A DNA stretch of 64,000 bases from Balneolaceae bacterium (GTDB lineage: Bacteria > Bacteroidota > Rhodothermia > Balneolales > Balneolaceae), in the NCBI GenBank assembly GCA_020832415.1, contig JAFIES010000072.1, positions 23,561 through 87,560 on the forward strand. The letters are read 5' to 3'. The notes below the pieces were generated by a model. The model worked only from the letters and a program-made list of their open reading frames with translations, was not told where the DNA came from and ran no database searches. The position numbers and the translations under genes were made by a program. Positions 36,392 through 45,374 of the stretch are shown piece after piece. How positions within the stretch are numbered: position 1 is the first letter of the stretch; the number at the start of each line of letters is the position of its first letter.

Positions 36392-38968
36392 TCAAATATA
36401 ATTTGATGCTACGACACCCTTTATTTCTCTCTTTTTAAAGCGGATGGTATAGCTGGTTCCATTTTTAGAGTTGAGTTCAAGATCACCTTCAAGCTGTTGA
36501 ACAAATGTATCAATAAGTGAGCGCCCCAGCGAATCCGAAGAGATCTCAGCTTCGTTAAATCCCGGTCCGTCATCAGCAATAAAAAGCTCGATATACTGCT
36601 CTGTTTGATGAAGTTTTATACTGATTATACCTTGACTTCTATTATGAAATGCGTGTTTTAGTGAGTTAGTTAGAATTTCATTTACCAAGAGTCCCAAAGG
36701 CAGGGCCTGGTTAATATTAATGCTCATCTCTTCCAAATCGAGTTTTAGCGAAATATCTGTAGTATCCGTACTGCTGAATGTTTCAAGTATACCCTCAGCT
36801 TGTTTTTGGATATTCTCTTTGAGTGAAATGTTAGAAAAACTGGTTGATTTATAAAGCTGTTCGTGAATGAGTGCGATAGATTTAATTCGGTTTATGCTAC
36901 TATTAATCATATCAGCACTTTCACTGTCTTTTAAATTGTAGGCTTGAAGCTGCAATAATCCTGATATCACTGCAAGGTTATTTTTTACCCGGTGATGTAT
37001 TTCTGATAAAAGCACATTCTTTTCATTCAACGCTTCTTTAATCTGCTCTTCTGCTTTTATTCTGGTTGTAATATCCCTCCAGACAACATATCCAATGTCA
37101 TCTCCATCTACATCTCTAATGCGGGTAACAACAATCTCAACGGGAATTAAGCTCATGTCTTTTTTCTGATGATACCATTCGAACTTAATGCTATTCTTAT
37201 GATTCAGATTTTTCAGATTTTCTACATGAGCCTGTTTTGATAGTTTTCCATTTGGTTGAACTTTTGGAGAGATGGCCGTAGGTGATTTGCCTATTAAATC
37301 TTCTTTTTTTGTGTAACCCAGCATGGTATAAGCGGCCTTATTGCAATCTATAATCTTGTTATTTCTTACAAGTAAATTTGCATCTGCCGATCGGGTGAAC
37401 AGATCTTTATACCGCTTTTCTGAAGCTATAACTGCCAGTTCAGCCTCCATCTCTTTTGTGATGTCCACATGAGTTCCTGCCATACGAATTGGCTCTCCAT
37501 TTTCCGACCTGAAAGCTTTACCCCTGTCCTGGATCCAAACCCAATGCCCTTTTTTGTGCTTCATTCGAAAACGGGATTCGAAAAAATTATCCTTGCCTTT
37601 GAGCACCCTTTCGATATTTGTATGTGCAATTACTAAATCATCCGGGTGAGTAAGGTTTTCCCATGTTTTGAGGGTATGAGGTTCAAGTTCAGCCAGCGTA
37701 TAACCAAGCATTTTTGCCCATTGCTCGTTATATATTACTTCACCGGATTTAATATTCCAGTCCCATGTGCCTGCTTGAGTGCCTTCTAGCGAGTAATTGA
37801 GACGGTCTTTTGCTGCTTTTAAGGCTTCCTGAAATCTCACTTCAGAGCTTATGTTTCTACCAACACCAAGCACACCTGTTATGTTGCCGTTCCCGGAGGT
37901 GATGGGTGTTAATTTGGTTTGATAATTAGTGATTATTTCATTGCTCTGAATTGACCAGAGGTACACAACTGAATTACCATTTATGGCTTTATTGAATGCT
38001 TCAATATGATTTGCAGCAGCTTCAGTTCCCATTATTTCTGAAGCTTTTTTACCTAAAAGCAGGTTTCTCATTTCAACATTTTCTGCCCACTTACCAAAGA
38101 GTTCTGTATGCCTGCCATCTTTATCGAGCGTAAACACAATATCATCAAACGCATTGATAACCTCTCTGAAGCGGGATTCTTTTTGGATAAGCGCCTGTTC
38201 CAGATCAACTTCTTCACTCACATCTCTTACCGATCCAATGATTTTTACAACTTTGCCATCATCATCTAAAAGGGCGCGACTTTTTGTCCGGATCCACTTA
38301 TGCTTTCCATTTAGATCACGAAAACGAACAGTCAGATCGTAATCTTTTCCATTTTTTAAACACTCGTTAAATGAGTTCTCCACAATCTGGCGATCATCCG
38401 GAACATAACATTGAAGACTTTTTGCGATATGGTCCCAATCTTGCTTTGGGTCAAGTCCATGCAGATGATATAATTCATCAGTCCAGAACATCTGTTCTGT
38501 GCCAACATCATACTCCCAGCCACCGGTTTTAGAGAGAGTCTCAATATCATTTAAGATTCGTTCGCGGCGAGCTGTTTCAGTCTCCTTAAGTTTTTCTTCC
38601 GTAATATCCTGTTTTACAGAGATGTAGTGTGTGATGGATCCTGTATCATCAAAGACGGGTTGAATAGTGGCACGTTCCCAATAGGGATCCCCGTTCTTTT
38701 TTTTGTTCATAAGATCGCCGCTCCAGGTCTTGCCCGAAGATATGGTTGCCCACAGATCTTTATAAAAAGTTAGCGGCTGATAATTTGATTCTAAAATTCC
38801 GGGGTTTCCACCTCTAACCTCTTCAAATGAATACCCGGTGAGTTTAGAAAAGAATTTGTTGACGTATACAATATTTCCATCAGGGTTTGAAATAACTATG
38901 GCTGCCGGCATTAGCTCTATGGCAGATCGAAATAGATCTGAGTTCAAATGAAGCTTAAAATTATCCAT
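36392..38968 (-). CDS. orphan multi-PAS sensor histidine kinase (HisKA_2/HWE-like)
   Basis: This 858-residue kinase has about five PAS/PAC units (roughly 10-125, 150-255, 265-380, 385-510, 515-640). A HisKA_2-type dimerisation domain follows with 'SEIHHRVKNNLAVISGLLQLQ' (about 655-675, first 20 residues diagnostic) and a HATPase domain with 'DDGPGF' and 'LGRSLIDTFVQQL'. There is no membrane helix or signal peptide, so it senses cytoplasmic cues such as redox, light or small ligands. No response regulator lies next to it. Confidence 0.93.
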   Translation of the reverse strand: MDNFKLHLNSDLFRSAIELMPAAIVISNPDGNIVYVNKFFSKLTGYSFEEVRGGNPGILESNYQPLTFYKDLWATISSGKTWSGDLMNKKKNGDPYWERATIQPVFDDTGSITHYISVKQDITEEKLKETETARRERILNDIETLSKTGGWEYDVGTEQMFWTDELYHLHGLDPKQDWDHIAKSLQCYVPDDRQIVENSFNECLKNGKDYDLTVRFRDLNGKHKWIRTKSRALLDDDGKVVKIIGSVRDVSEEVDLEQALIQKESRFREVINAFDDIVFTLDKDGRHTELFGKWAENVEMRNLLLGKKASEIMGTEAAANHIEAFNKAINGNSVVYLWSIQSNEIITNYQTKLTPITSGNGNITGVLGVGRNISSEVRFQEALKAAKDRLNYSLEGTQAGTWDWNIKSGEVIYNEQWAKMLGYTLAELEPHTLKTWENLTHPDDLVIAHTNIERVLKGKDNFFESRFRMKHKKGHWVWIQDRGKAFRSENGEPIRMAGTHVDITKEMEAELAVIASEKRYKDLFTRSADANLLVRNNKIIDCNKAAYTMLGYTKKEDLIGKSPTAISPKVQPNGKLSKQAHVENLKNLNHKNSIKFEWYHQKKDMSLIPVEIVVTRIRDVDGDDIGYVVWRDITTRIKAEEQIKEALNEKNVLLSEIHHRVKNNLAVISGLLQLQAYNLKDSESADMINSSINRIKSIALIHEQLYKSTSFSNISLKENIQKQAEGILETFSSTDTTDISLKLDLEEMSININQALPLGLLVNEILTNSLKHAFHNRSQGIISIKLHQTEQYIELFIADDGPGFNEAEISSDSLGRSLIDTFVQQLEGDLELNSKNGTSYTIRFKKREIKGVVASNYI

Positions 38969-39413
38969 TGAGTACCCTCAGAATTGCCCCTTTTTTCAAT
39001 GCAACAGTGGAATAATAAATTTAGCTAATATTTCCTTAACAGGCTAAAAATTAGAAAGATACCTTTAAAAGCTATGAGCGATTAGATGCGAAGTTAATGA
39101 TAATTCTTAATTTGTTCTTATTTGCGTTTACTATCGGCCGAGCTGCAGAATCCAGGGTACTCTTTTACCTGTTTCAAACACCCTGTTGCTATTATTTTCC
39201 AGCCCTCGGTGATATACCTTCAAGCTATCAACACAATACGCCTAGCCTGATCCGCCAAAATATCTGCAGATGGTTCCAAACATCATGTTGTGTATTACCA
39301 ATATCTTAATCCCTCTGTAATAACAAGTTCATGCTCTTTCGTGTTGGTTTCATTTAGAATACCATCAGTAACATCTTCAGCTTCTGCAATTTGCAGTATC
39401 TATAAATTGAAAA
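38969..39413. other. 445-bp non-coding stretch, possible decayed gene
   Basis: No intact gene is visible here. On the reverse strand, short open pieces read like protein but are broken by stops and frame changes: 'EAEDVTDGILNETNTKEHEL', 'EPSADILADQARRIVLIA' and 'VYHRGLENNSNRVFETGKR'. They could be remains of a gene, but I cannot name the family. The left end should hold the promoter of the histidine kinase. No tRNA or strong hairpin is seen. Confidence 0.3.
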
Positions 39414-40667
39414 TCAATGTACTTGAAGTGCAGATTTAAAAACAGACAGAGTTTCATCAAGCTGTGTGTTTGTTACTATAAGTGGCGGAATCCACCGAAT
39501 TACATTTCCATAGGTTCCGCAGGTTAGTAATAGCAGATTATTTTTAATACAGGCAGCAGCAACTTTTTTGGTAGTTTCAGCATCGGGGTTGCCATTGCTA
39601 TCGGTGAACTCGGTTGCTACCATTAAACCCCGCCCCCTCACATCACCAATAATGGGATATTCTGCCTGTAACTTTTGCAAGGCATCCATCAACTGGCTGC
39701 CTCTGTCAGCGGCATTTTCCGAAAGGTTTTCATCACGGATTACATCGATCGTTTCCGCTGCCGCACGCGATGCCACCGCACTCCCGCCGCCATAGGTTCC
39801 GCCATGAGTGCCGGGCAGCCAGCGTTCCATTATTTCCCTGGAAGACGCAATGGCTGATATGGGTAACCCGCTTCCAAGCCCTTTTGCCATCACGATTATA
39901 TCGGGTTTGATATCGCTCTGTTCAAAACAGAACATTGTTACTGTTCTGCCAAACCCGCTCTGAACTTCATCCATAACCAATAAGATGCCATGTTCATCAC
40001 AAACATCCCGAAGGTGTTGCAAAAAAGGAGCCGGTGCGGGAACATATCCGCCCTCACCAAGAACGGGTTCGATGATAATAGCCGCAGTTTCATTGGGTGC
40101 AGTTTGTCCGCGCAGGAGAATATCGAGCTGTTTTTTACAGAACGCTACTGCCTCATTTTCACTCCATCCATATTGGTATGCATAGGGAAAAGGTGTAACA
40201 AATATTCCGGAAGGGAGGGGCTGAAATTTTTGCCGGTAGACTGTTTTTGATGTTGTCATAGCCATAGCCAGATGTGTGCGACCATGAAAACTGCCCTGAA
40301 ATACTATTATATTACTGCGGCCTGTTGCTGCTTTGGCAAGCTTTACACACGCTTCTGTGGCTTCTGCTCCACTGTTTGAGAAGAAAAACCGGTTGATATA
40401 CGGCGGAGTAATTTCATCGAGTTTTTGTGCAAGTTTAACAGTTGCATCGGGTACTACGCAATTCATCTGCCCAAATAGAAGCTCACCGGCCTGTTGCTGT
40501 ACTGCTTTAGTAATTCGCGGGTGGCAATGCCCCGTATTTAGTACACCAATACCTGATGTAAAATCGATGTAGCGATTGCCTTTATCATCATACAGGTAAA
40601 TGCCTTCACCTTTCACAATTTGTGCAGTTGAAAGATGCGTCCAAACAGTTGATAGCAATTCTTGCAT
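39414..40667 (-). CDS. class-III aminotransferase, GabT/PuuE-like
   Basis: I chose the ATG at 40665-40667 (MQELLSTVWTHLS), because the longer open frame upstream runs into the aldehyde dehydrogenase gene and lacks similarity. The 417-residue PLP enzyme shows 'FFSNSGAEATEACVKLAKAA', 'FQGSFHGRTHLAMAMT', 'LVMDEVQSGFGRT' and the PLP lysine in 'IIVMAKGLGSGLPISAI'. Relatives transfer the amino group of 4-aminobutyrate or similar omega-amino acids to 2-oxoglutarate. It is 19 bp downstream of the aldehyde dehydrogenase gene, as last gene of the Lrp-headed operon, which suggests the final GABA step. Substrate not proven. Confidence 0.88.
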   Translation of the reverse strand: MQELLSTVWTHLSTAQIVKGEGIYLYDDKGNRYIDFTSGIGVLNTGHCHPRITKAVQQQAGELLFGQMNCVVPDATVKLAQKLDEITPPYINRFFFSNSGAEATEACVKLAKAATGRSNIIVFQGSFHGRTHLAMAMTTSKTVYRQKFQPLPSGIFVTPFPYAYQYGWSENEAVAFCKKQLDILLRGQTAPNETAAIIIEPVLGEGGYVPAPAPFLQHLRDVCDEHGILLVMDEVQSGFGRTVTMFCFEQSDIKPDIIVMAKGLGSGLPISAIASSREIMERWLPGTHGGTYGGGSAVASRAAAETIDVIRDENLSENAADRGSQLMDALQKLQAEYPIIGDVRGRGLMVATEFTDSNGNPDAETTKKVAAACIKNNLLLLTCGTYGNVIRWIPPLIVTNTQLDETLSVFKSALQVH

Positions 40668-40686
40668 GGGAATATTATTGTGGTTG

Positions 40687-42156
40687 CTAAAGTTGAGTCC
40701 AGATTGCTTTTTCCCGGGTGTAGAGTTCAAGGGCACTTTTACCCATCTCACGGCCAATACCGCTCTCTTTAAAGCCACCAAAAGGAACAGCAGGGTGAAA
40801 AAGATCATAACTGTTTATCCATACCACACCTGCTTCAATCCTGTGGGCAAACCTGTGAGCCCGTGATATATCTTTTGTCCAGATTGCGGAAGCGAGGCCA
40901 TAACGAGAGTTGTTTGCATATGCAATTATTTCCTCTTCATCTTCAAAGGATGTTACATTTACAACCGGTCCAAAAATCTCTTCACGCACAATTTTTGCAT
41001 TATGATTTGATGTGGAAAAAATAGTTGGCTCTACAAAGTAACCGCCGGACAAATCACCTTCTTTGCGTTGTCCGCCAAGAATCAGTTCAGCTTCGTTTTT
41101 ACCCGAATCGATGTAACCCATCACACGATCTACCTGCTCTTTGCTTACCAACGGGCCGAGATCGGGATTTAAAAGACCGGAATCCATACTCAATTCGGAT
41201 GCTTTCTGAACCAGTTTATCAACCACCTCAGCAAAATTCTTCTTATGCACATACACCCTTGATCCCAGAGTGCACTCCTGGCCGCTGTTGTAGAAACTGG
41301 CCCAAACCAGCGACTGATGAACACGATCCATGTCCGCATCATCAAAAATGATATTGGGCGATTTACCACCAAGCTCCAGGCTCACTTTTTTAAGATTTGA
41401 TTTTGAAGACGCTTCCAGTACTTTTTTCCCAACTTCTGTTGAGCCGGTAAACCCAATTTTATCGATATCCATGTGGTGCGAAAGCAGCGCACCGGTTTTT
41501 CCGCCCCCGGTCAGAACCTGTACCATACCCGATGGAAAACCGGCTTCTTTAATGAGATTAGCCAGGTAAAGAGCTGTTACAGACGTCTGTTCAGCCGGTT
41601 TAAGGATGCAGCAATTTCCGCAAGCCAATGCCGGCGCCATTTTCCAGATTGCCATAACCAGCGGAAAATTCCATGGTACAATCAACGCGGCAACACCCAC
41701 AGGTTCCCGGCGAGTGTAAACCATTATGTTTGGAGAATGAACCGGGATGCTGCTCCCTTCAATTTTATCAGACCAGCCGGCAAAATAGCGAAGGTGGGCT
41801 GCTGCGGCCTTAACATCGGCAACAGCACGGCTTATTGGTTTCCCGTTATCGAGGCACTCAAGCTGAGATAGCGGCTCAAGATGATCTTCAATCAGGTCTG
41901 CTAACCGCTGAATTTTCAGAGCGCGTTTTGATGGGTTCATATCGCGCACGGTTTTATGAAACGCTTTCCGGGCTGCATCAACGGCATGATCTACATCTTG
42001 ATCATTGGCTTCTGCTATCCTGAAGATCTCTTCACCGTTTGCGGGATTCACAGATGGAATTGTTTCAGAAGAAAAAGAGTCGACCCATTCATTGCCGATA
42101 AACAGTTTTGGGGAGCGGTTTAAAAAATCGAGTGTGATTTTCGAAAGTTTTTTCAT
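40687..42156 (-). CDS. NAD(P)-dependent aldehyde dehydrogenase, aminobutyraldehyde/betaine-aldehyde type
   Basis: This 489-residue enzyme has the usual ALDH length and motifs: 'VPWNFPLVMAIWKMAPALA', 'KPAEQTSVTALYLA', 'GFTGSTEVGK', the general-base Glu in 'LELGGKSPNI' and the nucleophilic Cys in 'NSGQECTLGSRV'. The closest-looking groups are gamma-aminobutyraldehyde, PuuC and betaine-aldehyde dehydrogenases. It lies between an M20 carbamoylase gene and a GabT-like aminotransferase gene, so oxidation of 4-aminobutanal to GABA is a reasonable proposal. Many ALDHs share these motifs, so specificity is inferred from context. Confidence 0.9.
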   Translation of the reverse strand: MKKLSKITLDFLNRSPKLFIGNEWVDSFSSETIPSVNPANGEEIFRIAEANDQDVDHAVDAARKAFHKTVRDMNPSKRALKIQRLADLIEDHLEPLSQLECLDNGKPISRAVADVKAAAAHLRYFAGWSDKIEGSSIPVHSPNIMVYTRREPVGVAALIVPWNFPLVMAIWKMAPALACGNCCILKPAEQTSVTALYLANLIKEAGFPSGMVQVLTGGGKTGALLSHHMDIDKIGFTGSTEVGKKVLEASSKSNLKKVSLELGGKSPNIIFDDADMDRVHQSLVWASFYNSGQECTLGSRVYVHKKNFAEVVDKLVQKASELSMDSGLLNPDLGPLVSKEQVDRVMGYIDSGKNEAELILGGQRKEGDLSGGYFVEPTIFSTSNHNAKIVREEIFGPVVNVTSFEDEEEIIAYANNSRYGLASAIWTKDISRAHRFAHRIEAGVVWINSYDLFHPAVPFGGFKESGIGREMGKSALELYTREKAIWTQL

Positions 42157-42167
42157 TGCAAGAGGGT

Positions 42168-43376
42168 TTATTTGATGATTGATTTTACCGCTTCATATAG
42201 CACAGATATACCTGCTTCAATATCATCGGGCGATGCATATTCTGCTTCATTGTGGCTGATGCCATCTTTGCACGGAATAAAAATCATTCCGGTGGGCGCT
42301 ATTCGGCTCATGCATACCGCATCATGACCTGCACCGCTGAACATTTTTTTGTATGGTACCTGTAAGGTATCGGCTGCATTTTCTATCGCTTCTATACAGT
42401 CTTTATGAAAGGGTACGGATGGTGAATGCCAGATTGGTTCAAGTTCTGTATCTTTATATTTGTGTGTACAAATGTTCTCTATCTCTTCATGGATCAATTG
42501 CAGAGTATTATTGTCGGGCTGACGAATATCGAGTGAGAGTGTAACACTGCCCGGCACCGTATTGATGCTGCCGGGATCTGTTTTGATGGATCCGATTGTT
42601 AATCTTGAGGCAGGCTGATATTTGTCTGCAAGCGAGTAGAGATCAGCGATGATTGTGTGCAATTTTCTAACAGGGTCTGACCGCATTTCCATTGGTGTCG
42701 GACCAGCATGAGCTTCTTGTCCACGGATTGTAATATGGTACCATCGGATACCCTGAACCCCGGTTACAATACCAATCTGCTTTTTTTCGGATTCAAGAAC
42801 CGGGCCTTGTTCAATGTGCAGTTCAAAACAGGCTCTGTATTTTCTTTTATCATGAGATTTCCCCAAATAACCAATTCGGGATAGTTCTTCTTTAAAAAAG
42901 TTGCCATCAGAGTCTATTTGGCTATAGGCATATTCTGCATCAAAAACACCGGCGAAAACCCCGGATCCAATCATTGCCGGTGCAAAACGTGATCCCTCTT
43001 CATTGGTCCAGTTTACCACATCGATGGAGTGTTTGTGGTTGATATTCTCTTCACGCAATCGGGCAATTACTTCAAGCCCGGCAAGTACTCCCAAAACACC
43101 ATCGTATTTGCCTCCCGTTGGCTGGCTGTCGAGATGGCTGCCAATTAACAGAGAGGGGGCACCGGGATCATACCCTGCTTTGCTTGCAAACTGATTGCCC
43201 ATATTGTCAAAATGAACCGCGCAACCCAGCTCTTTCGCCCATTCAGTAAAGAGATCCCGTGCTATTCGGTCTTCCTCCGAAAGTGCAAGACGGCAGACTC
43301 CTCCGTTTTTAGTTGCCCCGATTTCTGCCATTCGGAACAGACGCTCCATGAATGTTTTTGTTCGGTCAGTGCTCAT
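42168..43376 (-). CDS. M20-family N-carbamoyl hydrolase (hydantoinase/carbamoylase, AllC/HyuC type)
   Basis: This 402-residue dinuclear metal amidohydrolase has the family ligands: His and Asp in 'GSHLDSQPTGGKYDG', Glu-Glu in 'NEEGSRFAPAMIGSG', His in 'ELHIEQGPVLE' and the distal His in 'SGAGHDAVCMS'. Members hydrolyse N-carbamoyl-amino acids, beta-ureidopropionate or allantoate. Downstream amine genes and the deiminase across the divergent promoter suggest N-carbamoylputrescine as a possible substrate. That would be a new substrate for this family. Beta-ureidopropionase is the main alternative. The gene overlaps the Lrp-type regulator by 11 bp. Confidence 0.9.
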   Translation of the reverse strand: MSTDRTKTFMERLFRMAEIGATKNGGVCRLALSEEDRIARDLFTEWAKELGCAVHFDNMGNQFASKAGYDPGAPSLLIGSHLDSQPTGGKYDGVLGVLAGLEVIARLREENINHKHSIDVVNWTNEEGSRFAPAMIGSGVFAGVFDAEYAYSQIDSDGNFFKEELSRIGYLGKSHDKRKYRACFELHIEQGPVLESEKKQIGIVTGVQGIRWYHITIRGQEAHAGPTPMEMRSDPVRKLHTIIADLYSLADKYQPASRLTIGSIKTDPGSINTVPGSVTLSLDIRQPDNNTLQLIHEEIENICTHKYKDTELEPIWHSPSVPFHKDCIEAIENAADTLQVPYKKMFSGAGHDAVCMSRIAPTGMIFIPCKDGISHNEAEYASPDDIEAGISVLYEAVKSIIK

Positions 43377-43899
43377 CTTTAATGGTGTCTGTCATCACAA
43401 AGTCATCCGGATTTTTATGATCGGAAGCTTCAGCGAAAGAAGTAACCTGATGAGATGCCCACTTTAAAATTTCCATATACATGGTGGTACTGGTTTCAAA
43501 AACGCCTTTAATTGTGTGGATACGGCTGTGCATCAGCTTTAAAAGATCGCTGTTGTTTTGGCAGGTTACATTTATTTCGAGATCGTAATTACCTGTAGTG
43601 AGGGCAACAAAACTCACCTCGTCAATCTCTGCCACCTGCTCAGCAACAGTTCGTATCATCTCGGTTGGCCGGATTTTCATAACAATTCTTGCATACGAAT
43701 TCATACCGCTTTTAACCGGATCAGTCCATCCAATGATGTGAAGTACACCCTCATCAACAAGTCTTTTATAACGATTTCGCACCATTCCAACAGAGGCATT
43801 CAACTCTTGTGCCAGCTCTGTAAAAGATTTTCTTCCGTCGTTACTAAGGGTATTCAGCAGATAAACATCCGTTTTATCTAACTCTACTCGTGAAGACAT
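43366..43899 (-). CDS. Lrp/AsnC-family transcriptional regulator
   Basis: This 177-residue regulator has an N-terminal helix-turn-helix ('SFTELAQELNASVGMVRNRY') and a C-terminal RAM ligand domain ('FVALTTGNYDLEINVTCQN'). Lrp-type proteins sense amino acids or related metabolites and often control adjacent catabolic genes. It is the first gene of the reverse operon and sits beside a 10-bp palindrome in the 83-bp divergent region, so autoregulation and control of both operons are likely. A 25-residue acidic tail after the RAM domain is unusual. Confidence 0.92.
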   Translation of the reverse strand: MSSRVELDKTDVYLLNTLSNDGRKSFTELAQELNASVGMVRNRYKRLVDEGVLHIIGWTDPVKSGMNSYARIVMKIRPTEMIRTVAEQVAEIDEVSFVALTTGNYDLEINVTCQNNSDLLKLMHSRIHTIKGVFETSTTMYMEILKWASHQVTSFAEASDHKNPDDFVMTDTIKDEH

Positions 43900-43927
43900 A
43901 ATATTTATTATTTTTAAAATTGAAAGC

Positions 43928-43966
43928 TAATTATATAAATTTTATAATTGGCAAGCTATATAATTA
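43928..43966. promoter_or_regulatory. palindromic operator in the divergent Lrp / aminotransferase region
   Basis: TAATTATATA (43928-43937) and TATATAATTA (43957-43966) are perfect inverted copies, 19 bp apart. They lie between the divergent Lrp-type gene and the SpuC-like aminotransferase gene. Lrp-family regulators bind such A+T-rich palindromes. The region is very A+T-rich overall, so part of the symmetry may be chance. Confidence 0.5.
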
Positions 43967-43982
43967 CAAAATTTGCAAAATA

Positions 43983-45374
43983 TTGAGTAAAGACAACCGA
44001 ACAGCTTGGGAAAAAGACCGCGATCATGTAATTCATCCCTATGCGAATTTTCATAATTTCAAGAATGAAGGTTCCACAATATTTACGAGGGCAAAGGGGC
44101 ATTTTATTGAAGACATCGATGGGAATCAATATCTGGATGGAATGGCCGGTTTATGGTGTGTAAACATCGGCCATGGAAATGAAGAGCTTGCGGAAACCAT
44201 TGGGCAACAGGCCAAAAACCTGGCATATTTTAACACGTTCGAAAATTCTTCCTCTGTTCCTGCGGCAGAGCTTGCTGCGAAACTTGCGAAACTTGCTCCC
44301 GGAAGTTTAAACCACACATTTTTTGGAACGGGAGGTTCTGTTGCCAATGATACTGCTATAAGGCTTGCTCATTACTACTTCAACCTGAAAGGGATGCCAA
44401 AGAAGAAGAAAATACTCAGCAGAGAGCTTGGTTATCATGGCAGTACTTATCTTGCACACACGTTAACGGGTATAAAGATTACCCACTACGGATTTGATCT
44501 GGCGCCCGATCTGGTACATTATCTATCAGCGCCCTATATCTACAGAAACGGAAATGGCATGAACGAGCAGGAGTTCTGCGATTTTCTGATGGAAGAGATG
44601 GAACAGAAAATCCTTGAAATCGGGCCGGAAAATATAGCGGCATTTATTGCGGAGCCTATTCTTGGGGCCGGCGGTGTAATTGTGCCGCCAAAAGGATATC
44701 AAAAGCGAAGTTGGGAGCTGTGCAAGAGATATGAAATTCTGTATATCTCGGATGAGGTGGTAACAGCATTTGGCCGCCTTGGGCATATGATCACTTCTTT
44801 TGACCTGTTTGATATTGAGCCGGATATCCTGGTGCTTGCGAAGGGAATTTCATCAGGATATGTACCGCTTGGCGCCACAATGGTGTCAGATGATATTCAC
44901 GATGTCATCAGCATTCCTAAAAAAGAGAATCCAAGCCTAACACACGGTTTTACCTATTCCGGGCATCCGCTTGCCTGTGCAGCCGGCCTCAAAAATATCG
45001 AGATACTCGAAAGAGAAGGATTTTGCGAGCATGTAAAAACCTGGGGCCCCTATTTCGAAGAGCAGCTTAAAACACTGTCCGATTACGAAATTGTAGGCGA
45101 CGTGCGTGGCAGCCACTATATGATGTGTCTTGAACTTGTAAAAGATAAATCCACAAAAGCGATGTTCGATTTTGATCTGAATATTTCAAAACGGGTATAT
45201 CAGCACTGCAAAAAGAGAGGACTGATGATGAGGCCCATAACGCCTCTCTGTGTTTTTTCACCACCATTAACTTTCGATAAGGAGGCAATTGACCAAACAG
45301 TGGCAATTGTTCGGGAAAGCCTCGAGGCAACTATAAGTGAACTGAAAAATGAAGAACTTCTATCAACTGTTTAA
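43983..45374 (+). CDS. class-III omega-aminotransferase, polyamine:pyruvate (SpuC) type
   Basis: I prefer the TTG at 43983-43985 (MSKDNRTAWEKDRDHVIHPY), because the conserved W..D..HHIHPY opening follows at once; an upstream TTG at 43920 would add 21 odd residues. The 463-residue product has 'DIDGNQYLDGMAGLWCVNIG', 'FFGTGGSVANDTAIRLAHYY', 'LYISDEVVTAFGRLG' and the PLP lysine in 'ILVLAKGISSGYVPLGA'. This pattern is typical of omega-transaminases acting on putrescine, cadaverine or beta-alanine with pyruvate. The next gene, an agmatine-deiminase-family gene, starts inside its last 26 bp, so both are translated together. Confidence 0.9.
   Translation: MSKDNRTAWEKDRDHVIHPYANFHNFKNEGSTIFTRAKGHFIEDIDGNQYLDGMAGLWCVNIGHGNEELAETIGQQAKNLAYFNTFENSSSVPAAELAAKLAKLAPGSLNHTFFGTGGSVANDTAIRLAHYYFNLKGMPKKKKILSRELGYHGSTYLAHTLTGIKITHYGFDLAPDLVHYLSAPYIYRNGNGMNEQEFCDFLMEEMEQKILEIGPENIAAFIAEPILGAGGVIVPPKGYQKRSWELCKRYEILYISDEVVTAFGRLGHMITSFDLFDIEPDILVLAKGISSGYVPLGATMVSDDIHDVISIPKKENPSLTHGFTYSGHPLACAAGLKNIEILEREGFCEHVKTWGPYFEEQLKTLSDYEIVGDVRGSHYMMCLELVKDKSTKAMFDFDLNISKRVYQHCKKRGLMMRPITPLCVFSPPLTFDKEAIDQTVAIVRESLEATISELKNEELLSTV

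Noticed and set aside
39097..39309. 70-codon forward frame in the gap before the GabT-like gene
   Set aside because: Composition is unlike the neighbours and no start signal or family match is visible.
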